A DNA stretch of 64,000 nt from positions 682,001-746,000 of the forward strand of contig NZ_CP110232.1 in assembly GCF_029144185.1 (NCBI RefSeq), read 5' to 3'. The position numbers and the translations under genes were made by a program. This stretch comes from Vagococcus intermedius. GTDB lineage: Bacteria > Bacillota > Bacilli > Lactobacillales > Vagococcaceae. This document shows, one piece after another, positions 1-10,591 of this stretch. The number at the start of each line of letters is the position of its first letter. The first letter of the stretch is position 1. Under the pieces are notes generated by a model. It saw nothing but the letters and a program-made list of their open reading frames with translations, was not told the DNA's origin and ran no database searches.

Positions 1-1705
1 TCCAATTATATGGGGATTAATAGCAGTACTATTTTTAGTGGTAGGGTTATATCTGATCGCTTTGTTTACTAAAGGTAAAAATAAAGAGCAATTAGATGAA
101 CTGGAGACACGAAAGAAGGTATTGTTTGATTTATCAATTGGCTCAAAAGTTGAACGGATTAAAAAAATGACTTTGGCAGGTCAAAGTCAGGCTGCCTTCC
201 AAGCCTTAGAAAAACGTTGGATAGCCATTTCTACTAATGATTATGCCACATTAGAACGTCAACTTTTTGAAGCAGAAAGCTTAAATAGTAAATTTAAATT
301 TGGGAAAGTTAAAGTCTTACTAGCAGCAGCAACTAGTAAGATTAGCCAAATGGAAACTGAAGCAGCAAGTGTCAATGAAGGGTTAAAAGACTTAAGTGAA
401 AGTGAAGATCGTAATAGTATCGACATTCAAGCAGCTTTGGATAAGTTCGAAGAATCAAAAGCAACACTGACTAAAAAGTCAGAACTGTTTGGTCCAGCAG
501 CTGAGCCTTTGACGAAGCAAGTTGAGGCATTAGATGAACTTTTTAATCGATTTAAAGCATTAAACACTTCTGGTGACCCGATTGAAGCGGCAGTTGTTTT
601 AGAAAAGGCCGAAAAAGATACTTGGGAATTAGTTACCTTAATGTCTGAAATTAAGCCACTCTTTAAAACATTATCTGAAGATTTTCCAGAACAGATCGAT
701 GATTTAGAACAAGGGTATAAAAAATTAGTCACTGAAAAATATAACTTTCCAAATATTGATATCCGTACTGAATTAACAAAAGTTAAATCAAAATTAGAAG
801 CCACTACTGCTGAGTTGGAGAAATGTGAAACTAAAGTAATTGAAGAAAGTTGCGAGGGCATTACCAATCATATTGATCGATTATATCAGATAATGGAGAA
901 AGAAATTGAGGCCAAAGCCTTTGTTGCTAAAAATCTTGTACCGATGCAAGAATTAATAGAACATTCTTTTCAAAATAATCATCAATTAGTGATTGAGGTA
1001 GATCATGTTGGGCAAAGCTATAGCCTAAATAATGATGAGATGGGTCGGGCACACGGCTTACAAGCTCATCTAGAAGAGATTAGAAAAGATTATGATCGTA
1101 TTATTACTAATGCTAATAGCGAAAATGTAGTTTATAGCCAAATTCAAGAAGCAATCGAAGTTAATAATCGTATGTTAGATGTTATTCAAGATCAACAAGT
1201 ATCACTAAATCAAGCCTTAATTACCTTACGAGATGGCGAGAAACTTGCTCAAGTTAAAATTGAAGAATTTGAATTTCGTTTAAGAAATACCAAGAGACGT
1301 GTTGATAAGCAACGTTTGCCTGGGATTCCTGATGGCTATATTGAGTTATTTCATGTGGTAACTGATCGGATTGAAGAGTTATCGCAAGAGTTAGAAGAGT
1401 TAATTATTGATATGGATGAAATCAATGAATTAGTTCAGCGCTGTGAAGCTGATTTAAAAATATTAGATGAAAAAACAGATGAATTAGTTGACAGTGCGGC
1501 TTTAACTGAGCAAATGCTACAATATGCTAATCGTTATCGCCTAACTCATACTGAGATAAGTGAAGCCTCTGAAAAAAGCTTATATCTGTTCAATCGTGAG
1601 TTTCGTTATAAGGAAGCTTTGGATGAAATTGGTGTCGCGTTGGAAAGCGTTGAGCCAGGGGCCTTCAAACGAATTGAATCTTTCTACTATAATGAAAAAA
1701 AATAA
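1..1705 (+). CDS. ezrA: Septation ring regulator EzrA (5' end outside window)
   Basis: Membrane-anchored negative regulator of FtsZ ring assembly, also linked to peptidoglycan synthesis at the division site. The frame is open from base 2, before any start codon, giving 567 visible residues against about 560-570 for the family, so only a few N-terminal residues are missing. The first ~22 visible residues form one hydrophobic helix (WGLIAVLFLVVGLYLIALF), followed by a short basic stretch and then a long, charged, heptad-rich coiled-coil region to the end. This single N-terminal anchor plus all-helical cytoplasmic body is the EzrA architecture. A terminator follows directly, so it is transcribed separately from nifS. 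EzrA preceding nifS-thiI is a common order in Lactobacillales. Confidence 0.93.
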   Translation, partial: PIIWGLIAVLFLVVGLYLIALFTKGKNKEQLDELETRKKVLFDLSIGSKVERIKKMTLAGQSQAAFQALEKRWIAISTNDYATLERQLFEAESLNSKFKFGKVKVLLAAATSKISQMETEAASVNEGLKDLSESEDRNSIDIQAALDKFEESKATLTKKSELFGPAAEPLTKQVEALDELFNRFKALNTSGDPIEAAVVLEKAEKDTWELVTLMSEIKPLFKTLSEDFPEQIDDLEQGYKKLVTEKYNFPNIDIRTELTKVKSKLEATTAELEKCETKVIEESCEGITNHIDRLYQIMEKEIEAKAFVAKNLVPMQELIEHSFQNNHQLVIEVDHVGQSYSLNNDEMGRAHGLQAHLEEIRKDYDRIITNANSENVVYSQIQEAIEVNNRMLDVIQDQQVSLNQALITLRDGEKLAQVKIEEFEFRLRNTKRRVDKQRLPGIPDGYIELFHVVTDRIEELSQELEELIIDMDEINELVQRCEADLKILDEKTDELVDSAALTEQMLQYANRYRLTHTEISEASEKSLYLFNREFRYKEALDEIGVALESVEPGAFKRIESFYYNEKK

Positions 1706-1718
1706 AGGTCTATTAAAT

Positions 1719-1748
1719 CAAAGTTACTTGAGTAACTTTGGTTTTTTT
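1719..1748 (+). terminator. Intrinsic terminator after ezrA
   Basis: A 10-bp perfect stem (CAAAGTTACT/AGTAACTTTG) with a 2-nt loop is followed by seven T residues, 13 bases after the ezrA stop codon. Confidence 0.85.
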
Positions 1749-1871
1749 GTTATGTAAACAAAGTAAGCTTGGTTGATATTCAGGTTAATAAAGACTATAA
1801 TGTAAAGGATTCTTTAAAGATGACTGACTGATATAAGCTAGTTAAACTAAGATAAAGAAAAGGTGAATGAG

Positions 1872-3020
1872 ATGATTTATTTTGATAATAGTGCAACAAC
1901 AGCAATTCATCCAAGTGTGTTAGATACATATGTGAAAACGAGTCAACGTATTTTGGGTAACCCATCAAGCCTACATCAATTAGGAAGTCAGGCGACCCGT
2001 TTGATTACGCAATCACGCCAACAAATTGCTGAAAATCTGGGTGTAGACGCAGAAGAAATTTATTTTACAAGTGGCGGGACAGAAGGTGATAATTGGGTAA
2101 TCAAAGGAACTGCTATGGAGAAAAAAGAATTTGGTAACCATATTATCATTTCAGCTATTGAGCATTCAGCTGTCTCTAAAGCAGCTGAGCAACTAACTAA
2201 ATTTGGATTTGCTGTTAGTATTTTACCAGTTGATAAAAAAGGTCATGCTAAAGTGTCTGAATTAAAAAAATTAATTCGTAAAGAGACAATTTTAGTTTCA
2301 GTGATGGCTGTAAACAATGAAATTGGCTCAGTTCAACCAATTAAAGAAATAGGTGACGTTTTAAAGAACTATCCAACTATTCATTTTCATGTTGATGCAG
2401 TTCAAGCTCTAGGCAAAATTCCAACAGAGATGTATGTAACAGATCGGGTTGATTTTGCTACGTTTTCTTCACATAAATTTCATGGTCCTAAAGGGACAGG
2501 GTTTATTTATTGGCGCAAAGGGCGTCGCTTAGCACCCTTGTTAAATGGTGGGGGTCAAGAGGGAAATAAGCGTAGTGGCACAGAAAATGTCCCTGGTATT
2601 GTCGCGATGGCTAAAGCTGTTCGCTTACACGTGACTGACCAAGAGTTAAAAAATCGTCGTGAAGCGAATATTAAACAATATTTGATTGATTCATTAAGTC
2701 AGTATGATAAAGTGACCCTTTTCTCTGAGGATTCTGATGTATTTGCTCCACATATTTTATGTTTTGGTTTAAAAGGTATTAAGGGTGAAGTGTTAGTCCA
2801 TGCTTTTGAGAAAAAAGACATTATCATTTCTACAACAAGTGCATGTTCGAGTAAAAGTAAAGTTGCTGGTGGAACTCTTCATGGGATGGGAATACCAGAT
2901 GATATTGCGATTACTGCTGTGAGAGTAAGTTTAACAGCCGAATCTTCAATGGTTGAAGCGGAACAATTTATGATTGTTTTCAAACAATTACAAGAACAAT
3001 TTTCAAAAATTAACGATTAG
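1872..3020 (+). CDS. nifS: Cysteine desulfurase, NifS/IscS family
   Basis: PLP-dependent enzyme that takes sulfur from L-cysteine as a persulfide. The protein has 382 aa. The start is chosen at ATG 1872 because AAAAGGTG lies 7 bases upstream; an upstream in-frame GTG at 1863 overlaps that site. Family motifs are visible: N-terminal [16 protein letters not shown], the PLP-lysine motif [10 protein letters not shown] near residue 200, and the active-site Cys in [10 protein letters not shown] near residue 325. It is followed after 16 bases by thiI, the usual partner in Firmicutes, where a dedicated desulfurase hands sulfur to ThiI for 4-thiouridine in tRNA. The role as ThiI partner is inferred from adjacency. 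Confidence 0.93.
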   Translation: MIYFDNSATTAIHPSVLDTYVKTSQRILGNPSSLHQLGSQATRLITQSRQQIAENLGVDAEEIYFTSGGTEGDNWVIKGTAMEKKEFGNHIIISAIEHSAVSKAAEQLTKFGFAVSILPVDKKGHAKVSELKKLIRKETILVSVMAVNNEIGSVQPIKEIGDVLKNYPTIHFHVDAVQALGKIPTEMYVTDRVDFATFSSHKFHGPKGTGFIYWRKGRRLAPLLNGGGQEGNKRSGTENVPGIVAMAKAVRLHVTDQELKNRREANIKQYLIDSLSQYDKVTLFSEDSDVFAPHILCFGLKGIKGEVLVHAFEKKDIIISTTSACSSKSKVAGGTLHGMGIPDDIAITAVRVSLTAESSMVEAEQFMIVFKQLQEQFSKIND

Positions 3021-3036
3021 TCAGGAAGGTAACCGA

Positions 3037-4254
3037 ATGAATTATACTGAAATTATGGTTCGCTATGGCGAACTGTCAACTAAGGGTAAAAACAAACGTA
3101 TTTTTATCAGTTTATTAGCAACAAATATCAAAAAAGCTTTGCATGATTTTCCGAAAGTCAAGGTTCACGCCGACCGAGACCGTACTCATCTTATTTTAAA
3201 TGGTGAAGATAGTAGTGGTGTGTTAGAAGCTTTAAAGCCAATTTTTGGTATTCAAAATTTTTCGCCTACTATCCGTGTCGAAAAAAATATGGATGTTATT
3301 TACAAAACAGCTGTTGAAATGGTTAAAAAAAACTATGCCGAAGGCAAAAGTTTTAAAGTCAATGCTCGTCGTTCAGATCATGAGTTTGAGATGGATACAA
3401 ACGAATTGAATAGAGAAATTGGGTATCATGTGATTCAAGCTATCCCTGAGATTGAAGTGAAAATGAAACAACCTGATATTGCCTTACGTGTTGAAATACG
3501 AAAAGATGCTGCTTATTTATCATGCGAAACTATCTTAGGAGCCGGGGGACTACCAGTTGGCTCTAGTGGACGTGGGATGTTGATGTTGTCTGGTGGGATT
3601 GATTCACCTGTTGCTGGTTATCTGGCAATGAAACGTGGTGTGGAAATAGAAGCAGTTCATTTTCATAGTCCACCATATACAAGTCAACATGCTTTAGATA
3701 AAGCAAAAGATTTAACAGTTAAATTAGTTCCTTATGTTGGTAGTATTCAGTTTATTGAGGTGCCCTTTACAGAGATTCAAGAAGAAATTAAAAAAAATGT
3801 AGACGAGGGTTATCTTATGACGATTACCCGTCGTTTCATGATGCGTATTACAGATGAAATTCGTGAACAACGCAAAGGCTTAGCGATTATTAATGGGGAG
3901 TCATTAGGTCAAGTTGCCTCACAAACCTTGCATAGTATGATTGCGATTAATGATGTGACGGCGACACCTGTTATTCGCCCAGTTGTGGCAATGGATAAAA
4001 ATGAAATCATTGAAGTAGCGGAAAGAATTGATACTTTTGAGTTGGCGATTCAACCGTTTGAAGATTGTTGTACCATTTTTGCGCCACCAAAACCAAAAAC
4101 TAAGCCACGCTTAGATCGTGCTCAAGCACTGGAAGCTAAGTTAGATGTGGAAGGTTTAGTGGCTAGAGCTGTAGCAGGAATTACAATTACAGAAATCCAA
4201 TCAGGTCAAACTTATCTTGAAGGAAAATCAGACGAATTTGATGATTTGTTATAA
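3037..4254 (+). CDS. thiI: tRNA 4-thiouridine synthase ThiI
   Basis: Adenylates U8 of tRNA and inserts sulfur, and can also feed thiamine thiazole synthesis. The protein has 405 aa. Start ATG 3037 has AGGAAGG about 7 bases upstream; a longer frame reaching into nifS has no ribosome site. An N-terminal ferredoxin-like/THUMP region (residues ~1-165) precedes a PP-loop ATPase domain with [11 protein letters not shown]. The protein ends soon after the PP-loop domain, so the rhodanese domain of the E. coli form is absent, as in Bacillus. That form relies on the adjacent desulfurase for sulfur, which fits the upstream nifS. Confidence 0.95.
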   Translation: MNYTEIMVRYGELSTKGKNKRIFISLLATNIKKALHDFPKVKVHADRDRTHLILNGEDSSGVLEALKPIFGIQNFSPTIRVEKNMDVIYKTAVEMVKKNYAEGKSFKVNARRSDHEFEMDTNELNREIGYHVIQAIPEIEVKMKQPDIALRVEIRKDAAYLSCETILGAGGLPVGSSGRGMLMLSGGIDSPVAGYLAMKRGVEIEAVHFHSPPYTSQHALDKAKDLTVKLVPYVGSIQFIEVPFTEIQEEIKKNVDEGYLMTITRRFMMRITDEIREQRKGLAIINGESLGQVASQTLHSMIAINDVTATPVIRPVVAMDKNEIIEVAERIDTFELAIQPFEDCCTIFAPPKPKTKPRLDRAQALEAKLDVEGLVARAVAGITITEIQSGQTYLEGKSDEFDDLL

Positions 4255-4265
4255 AAAGTTAGTAG

Positions 4266-4302
4266 AAAGTCCAGGTTTTATATACTTGGGCTTTTTATTT
4301 TG
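4266..4302 (+). terminator. Intrinsic terminator after thiI
   Basis: Imperfect stem AAGTCCAGG.../...CTTGGGCTT followed by TTTTTATTTT just downstream of the thiI stop codon. Confidence 0.7.
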
Positions 4303-4351
4303 CGGTTAATTTCACAATCACATTGTTATTCTCGGCGTCCAGTGGTAGAAT
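4300..4351 (+). promoter_or_regulatory. rex promoter with a Rex-operator-like sequence
   Basis: A sigma-A-type promoter is readable: TTGTTA (4323-4328), 17-base spacer, TAGAAT (4346-4351) with an extended TGG. Just upstream, 4300-4317 reads TTGCGGTTAATTTCACAA, which keeps one full half-site (TTTCACAA) and the outer TTGnG of the other half of the Rex consensus TTGTGAAnnnnTTCACAA. This suggests autoregulation; the left half-site is degenerate, so it is only a candidate. Confidence 0.4.
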
Positions 4352-4385
4352 CAAAGTGTGAAGCTTTTAACAAGGAGTGAGATAA

Positions 4386-5054
4386 ATGGAAAAGACAACA
4401 GACTGTAAAATCCCTAATGCAACTGCTAAACGCATTCCGTTGTATTATAGATATTTGAAGATGCTGGAAGAATCAAAAGTTGAACGCATTAAATCAAAAG
4501 ATTTTAGCCAGTTAATTCAAGTACCTTCAGCAACGATACGCCGTGATTTTTCACATTTTGGTGAATTAGGGCGTAGTGGTTATGGCTATGATGTTAGTTA
4601 TTTGATTGAAGTATTTAGTCATATTTTAAATACACAGGTCGAAAAGAGAATTGCCTTGATTGGTGCAGGAAACTTAGGGAAAGCTTTGGGTAAAAATAAT
4701 TTTAGACGCAATGAAAACTTAACGATTGTCGCTGCTTTTGATAGTGATCCTGAGTTGATTGGAACAAAGATTAATAATGTTGAAATCTACAGTATGGATG
4801 ACTTGGCTAGTATAGTAGCAAAAGAAGGTATTACTACGGCTATTTCAACTGTTCCAAGTAAACATTCACAAGGGGCAGTTGATAAGATGGTGGAAGCAGG
4901 CATCACAGCGATTCTAAACTTTTCACCTGGCCGTGTGAAAGTTCCTAAAAATGTCAAAATTCAATACATTGATTTGACAACAGAGTTACAAACTTTAATA
5001 TATTTTGATGAAAATTTTTCATCTAATCAACAATTTAACTTTGCTAATAGTTAA
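4386..5054 (+). CDS. rex: Redox-sensing transcriptional repressor Rex
   Basis: NADH/NAD+-responsive repressor of fermentation and redox genes. The protein has 222 aa, slightly longer than the usual ~210-215. An N-terminal winged helix covers residues ~1-80, with SATIRRDFSHFGELGRSGYGY near residues 48-68 as the recognition segment. A Rossmann fold follows with GAGNLGKA at residues 93-100 and a C-terminal domain-swapped helix. Start ATG 4386 has AAGGAG 9 bases upstream. It is monocistronic, with its own promoter and a candidate Rex site (4300-4317). Confidence 0.95.
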   Translation: MEKTTDCKIPNATAKRIPLYYRYLKMLEESKVERIKSKDFSQLIQVPSATIRRDFSHFGELGRSGYGYDVSYLIEVFSHILNTQVEKRIALIGAGNLGKALGKNNFRRNENLTIVAAFDSDPELIGTKINNVEIYSMDDLASIVAKEGITTAISTVPSKHSQGAVDKMVEAGITAILNFSPGRVKVPKNVKIQYIDLTTELQTLIYFDENFSSNQQFNFANS

Positions 5055-5066
5055 CAAGCGCGATTT

Positions 5067-5095
5067 TTGTTTTCTAATCTACTATTGCGTATACT
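5067..5095 (+). promoter_or_regulatory. Promoter of tpx
   Basis: TTGTTT (5067-5072), 17-base spacer, TATACT (5090-5095), 37 bases before the tpx start. No PerR-box-like sequence was seen. Confidence 0.6.
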
Positions 5096-5131
5096 GAGTT
5101 TGTAAGTACAAATAGAGAGGGGACATGAATT

Positions 5132-5617
5132 ATGATGGAAGTAACATTAAAAGGTGACGTTGTTCAAGTAGAAGGAACTCAACCAGAGGTTGGGCAAGTC
5201 GCACCTGATTTTTCTTTGGTCAACTTAAGTAAAAAAATTGTTCAATTATCAGATTTAAAAGGACAACCAGTTGTTGTCAGTGTTGTACCTGATATTAATA
5301 CAAGTGTTTGTCAATTACAGACAAAACGTTTTAATCAAGAAATGGCTAAACTGCCAGAGGTTCAATTTTTGACAATTTCTAATAACACTAAAGAAGAACA
5401 AGAGAATTGGTGTGCCGCCGAAGGTGTTGGTATGGAAATGTTACATGATACCGAATTAAAATTCGGGAAATTATATGGCCTACATATTCCGGCAATTGAT
5501 AAATTAGCTCGTGCCATCTTTGTACTAGATGCTCAAGGAAAGATTATTTATCGTGAAATCACACCAGAAATTTCACAAGAACCTGACTATGATAAAGTGT
5601 TAGAAATTTTAAAATAG
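5132..5617 (+). CDS. tpx: Thiol peroxidase Tpx (atypical 2-Cys peroxiredoxin)
   Basis: Thioredoxin-dependent peroxidase that reduces H2O2 and alkyl hydroperoxides in the cytosol. The protein has 161 aa against ~165 for the family. The peroxidatic Cys60 sits in DINTSVCQLQTKRFN and the resolving Cys94 in ENWCAAEGVG, the spacing of the Tpx subfamily. GQVAPDFSLVNLS is the usual peroxiredoxin entry. Start ATG 5132 follows GAGAGGGG with about 10 bases spacing; ATG 5135 is equally possible. An ATG at 5125 is out of frame. Monocistronic with its own promoter. Confidence 0.94.
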   Translation: MMEVTLKGDVVQVEGTQPEVGQVAPDFSLVNLSKKIVQLSDLKGQPVVVSVVPDINTSVCQLQTKRFNQEMAKLPEVQFLTISNNTKEEQENWCAAEGVGMEMLHDTELKFGKLYGLHIPAIDKLARAIFVLDAQGKIIYREITPEISQEPDYDKVLEILK

Positions 5618-5670
5618 TACGAGTTGGAATTGACGTAGCTGGTGATACCGTGTAAAATATTGGCAAGACA

Positions 5671-5908
5671 GTGAATAAGAGGAGTAGCTTTATTAGACCA
5701 TCTTTAGAGAAAAAATCCTAGGCTGAAAGATTTTGATGGAAATTAAAGTGAAGGTAGCTTATGAGTTGAATGGCTGAATGTAACAGTAAGTTATTCCGAG
5801 TCGTGATCGTTATATCACGTTTGAGAGGTAGTTAGTGAGCTAACTATAAATTAGGTGGTACCGCGTTTAGTCGCCCTAAAACACATTTCTGTGTTTTAGG
5901 GCTTTTTA
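5671..5908 (+). promoter_or_regulatory. T-box leader of valS
   Basis: tRNA-sensing leader that controls transcription into valS. The T-box core AGGTGGTACCGCG is at 5853-5865, followed by a terminator (5872-5908: CGCCCTAAAACACA/TGTGTTTTAGGGC and a T run) that the core can disrupt by forming the antiterminator. The stem I base pairs ATAAG (from 5674) with CTTAT (5758-5762). The specifier loop contains AGTA on its 5' side and GTA (5754-5756) on its 3' side, a valine codon followed by a purine, consistent with sensing uncharged tRNA-Val. Confidence 0.9.
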
Positions 5909-5949
5909 TTTTCACAAAAATATGTGGCAGTAGAGAAAGAGGGATGTTT

Positions 5950-8592
5950 ATGTCAGAGGAAAAAAATTTAGCAACAAAATATCACCCCCAAGAAGTTGAA
6001 GCAGGGCGCTATGACAAATGGGTAAAAGAAAAACGTTTTGAGCCATCAGGAGATCCAGAAGCAACACCGTATTCAATAGTGATTCCGCCACCAAACGTAA
6101 CAGGAAAACTACATTTAGGTCATGCGTGGGACACGACGCTACAAGATATCATTATTCGTCATAAACGTATGCAAGGGTATGACACGCTTTGGTTACCTGG
6201 TATGGATCATGCTGGTATTGCAACGCAAGCTAAGGTTGAAGAGAAATTGGCACAAGATGGAATTAGCCGCTATGACTTAGGACGAGAAAAATTCTTAGAT
6301 AAAACATGGGAATGGAAAGAAGAATATGCTGGACATATTCGTGAGCAGTGGGGAAAAATTGGAATTTCAGTTGATTATGACCGTGAACGATTCACTCTTG
6401 ATGAGGGTTTATCAGATGCTGTTCGTAAAGTCTTTGTGAAATTATATGAAAAGGATCTGATTTATCGCGGTGAGTATATTATTAACTGGGACCCTAAAGC
6501 GAAAACAGCTTTATCAGATATTGAAGTTATTCATAAGGATGTCGAAGGTGCTTTTTATCACATGAGCTACTTATTAGCTGATGGTAGTGGCAAGAGTGTT
6601 GAGATTGCTACAACACGTCCAGAAACAATGCTAGGTGATACGGCTGTAGCTGTTCATCCGGACGATGAACGTTATCAAGATTTAATTGGTAAAAACGTTA
6701 TTCTACCATTAGTAAATAAAGAAATTCCTGTGGTAGCGGATGAGTACGTAGAAATGGACTTTGGAACAGGTGTTGTTAAAATAACGCCAGCCCATGACCC
6801 TAATGACTTTGAGGTTGGAAATCGTCATGATTTACCACGTGTCAATGTGATGAATGAAGATGGTACGATTAATAATCTTGGTGGTAAATATGAAGGAATG
6901 GATCGTTTTGCTGCACGTAAGGCAATTATTAGTGACTTGGACAAAGTGGGACGTTTAGTTAAAATCGAAAAAATGACGCATAGTGTAGGGCATTCTGAGC
7001 GTAGTGGAGTAGTTGTAGAACCGCGTTTGTCAACACAATGGTTTGTGAAGATGGATCCACTTGCCAAAAAAGCAATGGACAATCAAGCGACAGAGGATAA
7101 AGTTGAATTTTATCCGCCACGTTTTGAAAATACCTTTACTTCTTGGATGGAAAATGTCCACGATTGGTGTATTTCACGTCAATTATGGTGGGGACACCGT
7201 ATTCCAGCTTGGTATCATAAAGAGACAGGTGAGATGTATGTAGGCGAAGAAGCACCAACAGACAGTGAAAATTGGAACCAAGATGAAGATGTTTTAGATA
7301 CTTGGTTTAGCTCAGCCCTTTTCCCATTTTCAGGAATGGGTTGGCCGGACGAAGAAAATCCAGATTTTAAACGTTACTTCCCTAACTCAACTTTAGTTAC
7401 TGGTTATGATATTATTTTCTTCTGGGTAAGTCGCATGATTTTCCAAAGTTTAGAATTCACTGATAAAGCTCCTTTTAAAAATGTCTTAATTCATGGCTTG
7501 ATTCGTGCAGAAGACGGCCGTAAGATGAGTAAATCTTTAGGTAACGGGATTGACCCAATGGAAGTGGTTGAGAAATACGGAGCCGATGCTCTTCGTTGGT
7601 TCTTATCTACTGGTTCTACTCCAGGTCAAGATATGCGCTTTAGCTATGATAAGATGGATGCGGCTTGGAATTTTATCAACAAAATTTGGAATGCTAGTCG
7701 TTTTGTTCTGATGAATACTGAGGACTTTACTTATGAAGATATTAACTTAAATGGCCATAAAACAGTAGCCGATCGTTGGATTTTAACTCGTTTAAATGAA
7801 ACAATCGAACGTGTGACTACCCAATTTGAAAAATTTGAATTTGGTGAAGCGGGTCGTCATTTATACAATTTCATCTGGGATGATTTCTGTGATTGGTATA
7901 TTGAAATGAGTAAAGAAGTATTGTATGGTGAAAATGAAGCACAAAAACAAATGACTCGTAGCATTCTAGTTCATGTTTTAGATAACATTATGCGTCTGGT
8001 TCATCCAATTATGCCGTTTGTATCTGAAGCTATTTGGGAAAAAATCCCACATCAAGGGGATTCAATTGTCGTTGCACCGTACCCAACAGTCAATGCCGAT
8101 TTTACTGATAAAAAAGCAGCGGAAGGCATGGAAATTTTAAAAGAGTTAATTCGTTCAGTTCGTAATAGTCGTTCTGAGGTAAACACACCGATGTCAAAAA
8201 CAATTACTTTACTAATTAAAACAAATGATGTTGCAGCAGAAGAGTTCTTGAAAGAAAATATCAATTATATTGAACGTTTCTGTAACCCAGAAGAATTAGT
8301 GATTTCACCAACGATTGAAGCGCCAGAACTGGCTATGAGTGCAGTCATTACTGGAGCTGAACTGTATCTGCCATTAGCTGATTTGATTAACATTGAGGAA
8401 GAAATCATGCGCCTTGAAAAAGAGTTAGATAAATGGACGAAAGAAGTGAAGATGGTTCAAGGTAAATTATCAAATGAACGTTTTGTTTCCAATGCTCCAG
8501 AAGCAGTAGTTGCTGGTGAACGAGAAAAAGAAAAAGATTATCTTGAAAAACAAGCTGCTGTTAAGGAACGTATCGCCACGTTAAAAAAATAA
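5950..8592 (+). CDS. valS: Valyl-tRNA synthetase
   Basis: Charges tRNA-Val in the cytosol. The protein has 880 aa, normal for the family. The HIGH-type motif is [15 protein letters not shown] near residue 50, the KMSKS motif is in [10 protein letters not shown] near residue 525, and an editing (CP1) domain lies between them with [13 protein letters not shown] and HDPNDFEVG. The C-terminal ~70 residues form the valine-enzyme coiled coil. Start ATG 5950 is preferred because GAGGG is 6 bases upstream; the in-frame ATG 5944 touches that site. Expression is controlled by the T-box leader just upstream. folC follows after 22 bases, probably in the same transcript. Confidence 0.97.
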   Translation: MSEEKNLATKYHPQEVEAGRYDKWVKEKRFEPSGDPEATPYSIVIPPPNVTGKLHLGHAWDTTLQDIIIRHKRMQGYDTLWLPGMDHAGIATQAKVEEKLAQDGISRYDLGREKFLDKTWEWKEEYAGHIREQWGKIGISVDYDRERFTLDEGLSDAVRKVFVKLYEKDLIYRGEYIINWDPKAKTALSDIEVIHKDVEGAFYHMSYLLADGSGKSVEIATTRPETMLGDTAVAVHPDDERYQDLIGKNVILPLVNKEIPVVADEYVEMDFGTGVVKITPAHDPNDFEVGNRHDLPRVNVMNEDGTINNLGGKYEGMDRFAARKAIISDLDKVGRLVKIEKMTHSVGHSERSGVVVEPRLSTQWFVKMDPLAKKAMDNQATEDKVEFYPPRFENTFTSWMENVHDWCISRQLWWGHRIPAWYHKETGEMYVGEEAPTDSENWNQDEDVLDTWFSSALFPFSGMGWPDEENPDFKRYFPNSTLVTGYDIIFFWVSRMIFQSLEFTDKAPFKNVLIHGLIRAEDGRKMSKSLGNGIDPMEVVEKYGADALRWFLSTGSTPGQDMRFSYDKMDAAWNFINKIWNASRFVLMNTEDFTYEDINLNGHKTVADRWILTRLNETIERVTTQFEKFEFGEAGRHLYNFIWDDFCDWYIEMSKEVLYGENEAQKQMTRSILVHVLDNIMRLVHPIMPFVSEAIWEKIPHQGDSIVVAPYPTVNADFTDKKAAEGMEILKELIRSVRNSRSEVNTPMSKTITLLIKTNDVAAEEFLKENINYIERFCNPEELVISPTIEAPELAMSAVITGAELYLPLADLINIEEEIMRLEKELDKWTKEVKMVQGKLSNERFVSNAPEAVVAGEREKEKDYLEKQAAVKERIATLKK

Positions 8593-8614
8593 GTGATATT
8601 AAAGGAGTAATGTC

Positions 8615-9922
8615 ATGAATTATGAGCAAGCGATTGCCTGGATTCATGGCCGCCTACCTTTTGGTTTGCGTCCTGGATTGGCTAGAATAGAGGCGTTGCT
8701 TGAACTTGTCGGCAATCCTCAAGATAAATTAAAATTGGTTCATATTGGTGGGACCAATGGTAAAGGATCAACGGTTGCCTGTCTTAGACAGTTGTTAGAA
8801 GCGGAAGGGTTACGTGTCGGTACGTTTACGTCGCCCTTTATTGAAAGATTTAATGAGCGCTTATCAATTAATCACCAACCGATTAGTGATCAAGATTTAA
8901 TCAACTTAGTTGAAAAATATCAGCCTTTAGTTGCTAAATTAGATCAAGATCCACTGCTACAAGGGATCACCGAGTTTGAAGTAATTACAGCAATGATGTT
9001 TGATTATTTCGTTGAGCAACAAGTTGAGATTGGAATCATTGAGGTTGGCTTAGGGGGATTATTAGACAGCACCAATGTTTTAACTCCTTTAGTTTCAGCA
9101 ATTACGACATTGGGTCTTGATCATATGGATATTTTAGGTGACAGTTTGGAAGAAATCGCCGAGCAAAAAGCGGGGATTATAAAGACAGAGACCGAGGTCG
9201 TACTTGGTAATATTCCTAGTAAGGCTCTAGAAGTTATGATGAATCGCGCTCAGGAATTAGGCAGTCAAGTTTATTTATTTGGGCGAGATTTTACTGGTCT
9301 AGCTAACCAATCATTAGGGTTAATGGGGGAAAATTTTTGTTATGTTAGCGAAAAATTACGAAATATCGAACTAGTAATACCTCTTGTCGGGCAGCATCAG
9401 ATTGAAAATGCCAGTTTAGCTATCAAAATCTATGAGTTATTAGCTCCTCATTTAAATTACCCTGTAAAAGCTGAGAAGATCGAAGCCTCTTTAAGGCAAG
9501 TTACCTGGCCTGGCCGAATGGAAGTCTTGAGTGAATCACCTTTAATTATGCTGGATGGTGCTCATAACGAACCTGCTTTGGTGCGGTTAGTTGCCAATCT
9601 TAAAGAATTGTTTCCGACGCAACAGGTGACGTTGTTATTTGCAGCGTTGACAACTAAAGATGTCAAAAAAATGTTAGAGATGTTAGCAACTGTTTCTAAC
9701 AGTCAACTTGCCTTGACCACCTTTTCTTATCCAAAAGCCTACCAATTGGAAAATTATGTTAACGTAGTGCCGTCAAAAAAAGCAGTGATGGTCTCGGATT
9801 GGCAAGAATTTGTCAGTAACTTTAGAAAATCAGCACAAGAAAATGAGGTTTTAATTATTACTGGATCGCTATACTTTATCTCAGAAGTAAGAGCGTTTTT
9901 GTTAAAAGGAGAAGTGGAATAA
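8615..9922 (+). CDS. folC: Folylpolyglutamate synthase / dihydrofolate synthase
   Basis: Adds glutamate to dihydropteroate and to folates. The protein has 435 aa. The Mur-ligase-type P-loop is GGTNGKGST near residue 45, with the folate-binding stretch around GTFTSPF and ERFNERL, EVGLGGLLDSTNV near residue 145, and a C-terminal Mur-ligase domain beginning around WPGRMEVL. AAAGGAG lies 7 bases before ATG 8615. Placed right behind valS, the standard Firmicute valS-folC order. Its stop codon abuts the start of the next gene (0-base gap), indicating translational coupling. Confidence 0.95.
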   Translation: MNYEQAIAWIHGRLPFGLRPGLARIEALLELVGNPQDKLKLVHIGGTNGKGSTVACLRQLLEAEGLRVGTFTSPFIERFNERLSINHQPISDQDLINLVEKYQPLVAKLDQDPLLQGITEFEVITAMMFDYFVEQQVEIGIIEVGLGGLLDSTNVLTPLVSAITTLGLDHMDILGDSLEEIAEQKAGIIKTETEVVLGNIPSKALEVMMNRAQELGSQVYLFGRDFTGLANQSLGLMGENFCYVSEKLRNIELVIPLVGQHQIENASLAIKIYELLAPHLNYPVKAEKIEASLRQVTWPGRMEVLSESPLIMLDGAHNEPALVRLVANLKELFPTQQVTLLFAALTTKDVKKMLEMLATVSNSQLALTTFSYPKAYQLENYVNVVPSKKAVMVSDWQEFVSNFRKSAQENEVLIITGSLYFISEVRAFLLKGEVE

Positions 9923-10582
9923 ATGGCATTAAAAGGTTTGATTTTTGACATGGATGGCTTATTATTAGATACAGAGAAACTGTATTGTAAGGCCAATTTA
10001 ACTATTGCGCCTAAGTACGGTATCACAACTTATGATGAATCTTACTACATGAAATATGTTGGTACCTCAGATGAAGAATTGTATGAAGCCTATTATCAAG
10101 ATTTTGCAGAATTTGGGCGTGAAAATATTGAGGGATTTATCAAGGAAGCCCACGAAGAAGTTAAGGCGTTGTTTTTGGCGGGTAAAGCGGAACTAAAGCC
10201 AGGCGCTATCGAGTTATTGGATTATTTGAAAGAACAAGAAATTCCTTGCGTTGTCGCTTCAAGTAATTTACGTAGTTTTATCACTATTCTATTAGATAAG
10301 GCAGGAATTACTTCTTATTTTTCGGGTGTCATCTCGGGCGAGGATGTCAAACGAGCCAAGCCGGACCCAGAAATTGTCGAAAAGGCAGCTTCTATGCTTC
10401 AGCTTGCACCTAAAGATTGCTTAATGTTAGAAGATTCTTTCAATGGTGTGATAGCTTCTAGTGAGGCAGGTGTTCCTGTTATCATGATTCCTGATTTATT
10501 ACAACCAACTCCTGAAATTAAGGAGCGAACACTGGAAGTTTTCCCAAGTCTTTATGATGTGAAAAACTATTTAGCTGAATAA
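9923..10582 (+). CDS. HAD-superfamily phosphatase, beta-phosphoglucomutase-like
   Basis: Predicted small-metabolite phosphatase or phosphomutase, 219 aa. HAD motif I is FDMDGLLLDTE at residues ~7-17 (nucleophile and acid Asp), motif II is CVVASSN near residue 111, motif III Lys lies in KRAKPDPEIVEKA, and motif IV is LMLEDSFNGV. A helical cap sits between motifs I and II, class C1 as in PgmB and Gph. The substrate cannot be read from sequence. The start directly abuts the folC stop, so it is cotranslated with folC; the pairing may reflect housekeeping removal of damaged phospho-metabolites, but that is inference. Confidence 0.85.
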   Translation: MALKGLIFDMDGLLLDTEKLYCKANLTIAPKYGITTYDESYYMKYVGTSDEELYEAYYQDFAEFGRENIEGFIKEAHEEVKALFLAGKAELKPGAIELLDYLKEQEIPCVVASSNLRSFITILLDKAGITSYFSGVISGEDVKRAKPDPEIVEKAASMLQLAPKDCLMLEDSFNGVIASSEAGVPVIMIPDLLQPTPEIKERTLEVFPSLYDVKNYLAE

Positions 10583-10591
10583 TAAAAAAAT

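Noticed and set aside
427-867. 146-aa minus-strand frame inside ezrA
   Set aside because: Antisense shadow of a coiled-coil gene, Ser-rich composition, no ribosome site.
2974-3036. Extended ThiI start inside nifS
   Set aside because: No ribosome site; AGGAAGG is placed for ATG 3037.
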